Source: an uncultured Gammaproteobacteria bacterium (GTDB lineage: Bacteria; Pseudomonadota; Gammaproteobacteria; Pseudomonadales; Ketobacteraceae). Taken from it: a DNA stretch of 44,100 nt. Shown here one piece after another: positions 43,211-44,100 of the stretch (position 1 is the first letter of the stretch; each line of letters starts with the position of its first letter). The stretch spans positions 1 to 44,100 of the forward strand of contig CAJXZM010000032.1 in NCBI GenBank assembly GCA_913063125.1, written 5' to 3'. A program made the position numbers and the translations under genes. The notes under the pieces were generated by a model that was not told where the DNA came from, made no database searches, and saw only the letters and a program-made list of their open reading frames with translations.

Positions 43211-43272
43211 ATTCAACGCTTCGCTAAAAAGCGCCGTTGTTATTGGCGACTTTTTTCAGCGCCTTGTTGAAC
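43211..43272 (-). repeat. attC-like recombination site 1
   Basis: On the minus strand the 62-bp segment begins GTTCAAC (fits RYYYAAC) and ends GTTGAAT (fits GTTRRRY). TTCAAC/GTTGAA pair; a 4-5 nt unpaired spacer follows on each side (AAGG against GCTT); then CGCT-A-run and CGCC pair with their partners with extra bases on one side; the loop is about AATAACAAC. This is the R-box, central spacer, L-box, terminal-loop order of integron attC sites. Confidence 0.6.
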
Positions 43273-43296
43273 AAATCCGCTTTGCGAAAAAAAACC

Positions 43297-43302
43297 ATTA
43301 TA
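43297..43302 (-). promoter_or_regulatory. Candidate -10 box in the gene-free cassette
   Basis: TATAAT on the minus strand, reading toward the zinc-ribbon gene 99 bp away. It lies in the interval between the two attC-like sites, which has no ORF. No good -35 was seen, so confidence is limited. Confidence 0.35.
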
Positions 43303-43417
43303 GCTAAAAACCGTAAGAGATTAAGGATTATCTTTTTTAAAATATTTGGTCTTTGAGAATTTTTTTGCCAAAAATATATTCCATTAATAATGACGCCTAC
43401 TATTGAGATCAGGGCCT

Positions 43418-43472
43418 GTCCAACAAGACGGATAAATATCGGCTGTGCGCTATCTATCCTTATTCGTTAGCT
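43418..43472 (-). repeat. attC-like recombination site 2, at the HxlR stop
   Basis: On the minus strand the 55-bp segment starts AGCTAAC, overlapping the HxlR TAG stop, and ends GTTGGAC (perfect GTTRRRY). AAC/GTT pair, a 5-6 nt spacer follows (GAATAA against GTCTT), then GGATAGATA pairs with TATTTATCC over nine positions with one mismatch, around a 12-nt loop. The R'' box fits the consensus only partly. Architecture and position after the gene's stop fit an attC. Confidence 0.6.
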
Positions 43473-43812
43473 ATTCTTGCTTGCAATATGGGACATTTAT
43501 TTCCCCCCATAAATAAAGAGCCTCTAATACCGGAGCCAATGATTTTCCATAATCCGTTAGAGAATAAGTTACGTTAAGGACTTTCTCATCAAAAACGTCT
43601 CGCTGAACGACATGAGAACTTTCTAGTTCTCTAAGTTGTTCAGTAAGTACTTTTTGACTGATTGGAGACATCAAATTTTTTAATTTACCAAACCTCATAG
43701 GTTTATCGATTAAAACATGTATTACCATCGGCTTCCATTTACCAGCAATTAAACTAAGTGTTGAGACAACAGGGCAACCTAACGGGTTTTCAGAATATTT
43801 ACTTTTTTTCAT
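43471..43812 (-). CDS. HxlR-family transcriptional regulator
   Basis: A 113-residue winged-helix regulator of the MarR-like HxlR group. The conserved start GCPVVSTLSLIAGKWKPMVI (12-31) contains C13, the cysteine used by redox-sensing members such as HypR. The recognition part reads MRFGKLKNLMSPISQKVLTEQLRELE (39-64), and the wing YSLTDYGKSL follows. It is divergent from a metallo-beta-lactamase-fold gene 90 bp away, a common HxlR arrangement. Its stop abuts an attC-like site, which suggests it came as a mobile cassette. Confidence 0.93.
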   Translation of the reverse strand: MKKSKYSENPLGCPVVSTLSLIAGKWKPMVIHVLIDKPMRFGKLKNLMSPISQKVLTEQLRELESSHVVQRDVFDEKVLNVTYSLTDYGKSLAPVLEALYLWGEINVPYCKQE

Positions 43813-43902
43813 ACTAGTTACCTAAATGTGCCTAATTGACGATATTTATCATATCTATATCATCATAAAAACATTCAAAAAAACAAGGTTTATATAATAA
43901 AA

Positions 43903-44030
43903 ATGGTAAATACCGATAAAACGACCGTTCATAAAATAGCTATTTTTCCATTAGGTATGATCAATGCTTTTCTTTTAATAAATTCACAAGGTTGTATTTT
44001 AATTGACACAGGTCTACCCAATTTGCATAT
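43903..44030 (+). pseudogene. Metallo-beta-lactamase-fold hydrolase, 5' fragment
   Basis: The first 40 residues match the start of MBL-fold hydrolases: VHKIAIFPLGMINAFLLI, then CILIDTGLPN, where the family has DTG followed by the domain with HxHxDH. After Asn40 the sequence changes to the repeats at 44031 and a stop follows at 44083-44085, so the catalytic part is absent. The coding sequence is therefore broken by the element at its 3' side; whether the rest of the gene lies on the far side of that element is outside the window. Confidence 0.75.
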
Positions 44031-44100
44031 TGCGGACCAAAATGATCACCCTCTGCGGTCCAAAGTGATCACCTCTTGCAGTTGAACGTGATCACTCTTT
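44031..44100. mobile_element. Probable insertion-sequence end with three 23-bp repeats
   Basis: Three consecutive units begin TGCGGACCAA, TGCGGTCCAA and TGCAGTTGAA and each contains TGATCAC (ATGATCACC, GTGATCACC, GTGATCACT) at the same place. The exact period is 23 bp (44031-44053, 44054-44076, 44077-44099). Multiple subterminal repeats with a TG start and this TGATCAC core resemble the ends of IS21-family elements as I remember them. The rest of the element is beyond the window. Confidence 0.6.

Noticed and set aside
1-44100. tRNA genes, rRNA genes or a CRISPR array
   Set aside because: No cloverleaf with a T-loop consensus, no rRNA sequence and no regularly spaced long direct repeats with unique spacers were seen.

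Overview
The window is a chromosomal stretch of a marine-type gammaproteobacterium, most likely from the broad Pseudomonadales/Cellvibrionales/Oceanospirillales group. The evidence is gene content: tex, a type-1 gshA, rmf, and the order dsbB - rsd/algQ - FKBP lipoprotein - algP - ABC-F (YheS-like), which I recall as the algQ/algP locus of Pseudomonas aeruginosa. A finR/fpr divergent pair of the Pseudomonas type and a family I lipase with its foldase agree with this. The DNA is moderately A+T-rich. I found no tRNA, rRNA or CRISPR array.

Layout. 1-2661 is the 3' part of an RND efflux pump. 2791-7353 holds two tandem DUF1631 paralogues. 7479-12067 holds tex, gshA and rmf. 12423-19238 is the conserved dsbB-rsd-FKBP-algP-YheS block, with a WD40-type lipoprotein inserted between rsd and the FKBP gene. 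19358-24242 holds a cytochrome P450, a DUF3047 protein, finR/fpr and an alpha/beta hydrolase. 24407-28931 holds an MMPL/RND exporter, an MscS channel and an Nramp-related transporter. 29070-32665 is a run of small and housekeeping genes (DUF2007, YehS, DUF3622-like, PpiC, RhlE-type helicase, SpoU methyltransferase). 32858-38653 is a second P450/exporter module: P450, VOC protein, TetR regulator, small unknown protein and MMPL/RND exporter. 38822-42812 holds an Lnt homologue and the lipase/foldase pair. 42874 to the end is a small accessory island.

How the parts work together. In the second P450/exporter module a palindrome of the form CTTTAC-N4-GTAAAG occurs upstream of the VOC gene (as part of a 14-bp inverted repeat with a 7-bp spacer) and again between the tetR operon and the exporter. 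This points to one TetR regulon that may control modification and export of a hydrophobic compound. The lipA/lipB pair makes a secreted lipase and its membrane-anchored foldase.

The last 1.2 kb looks like a short cluster of integron gene cassettes without a visible integrase. Two hairpins with attC-like architecture (43211-43272 and 43418-43472), and a weaker third (42874-42924), lie directly at the ends of a zinc-ribbon gene and an HxlR regulator gene. A metallo-beta-lactamase-fold gene next to them is cut by what looks like the end of an insertion sequence carrying three 23-bp repeats. Other unexplained structure includes a nine-copy, 9-bp-period degenerate tandem repeat directly before the lnt homologue, which itself lacks an ATG start.
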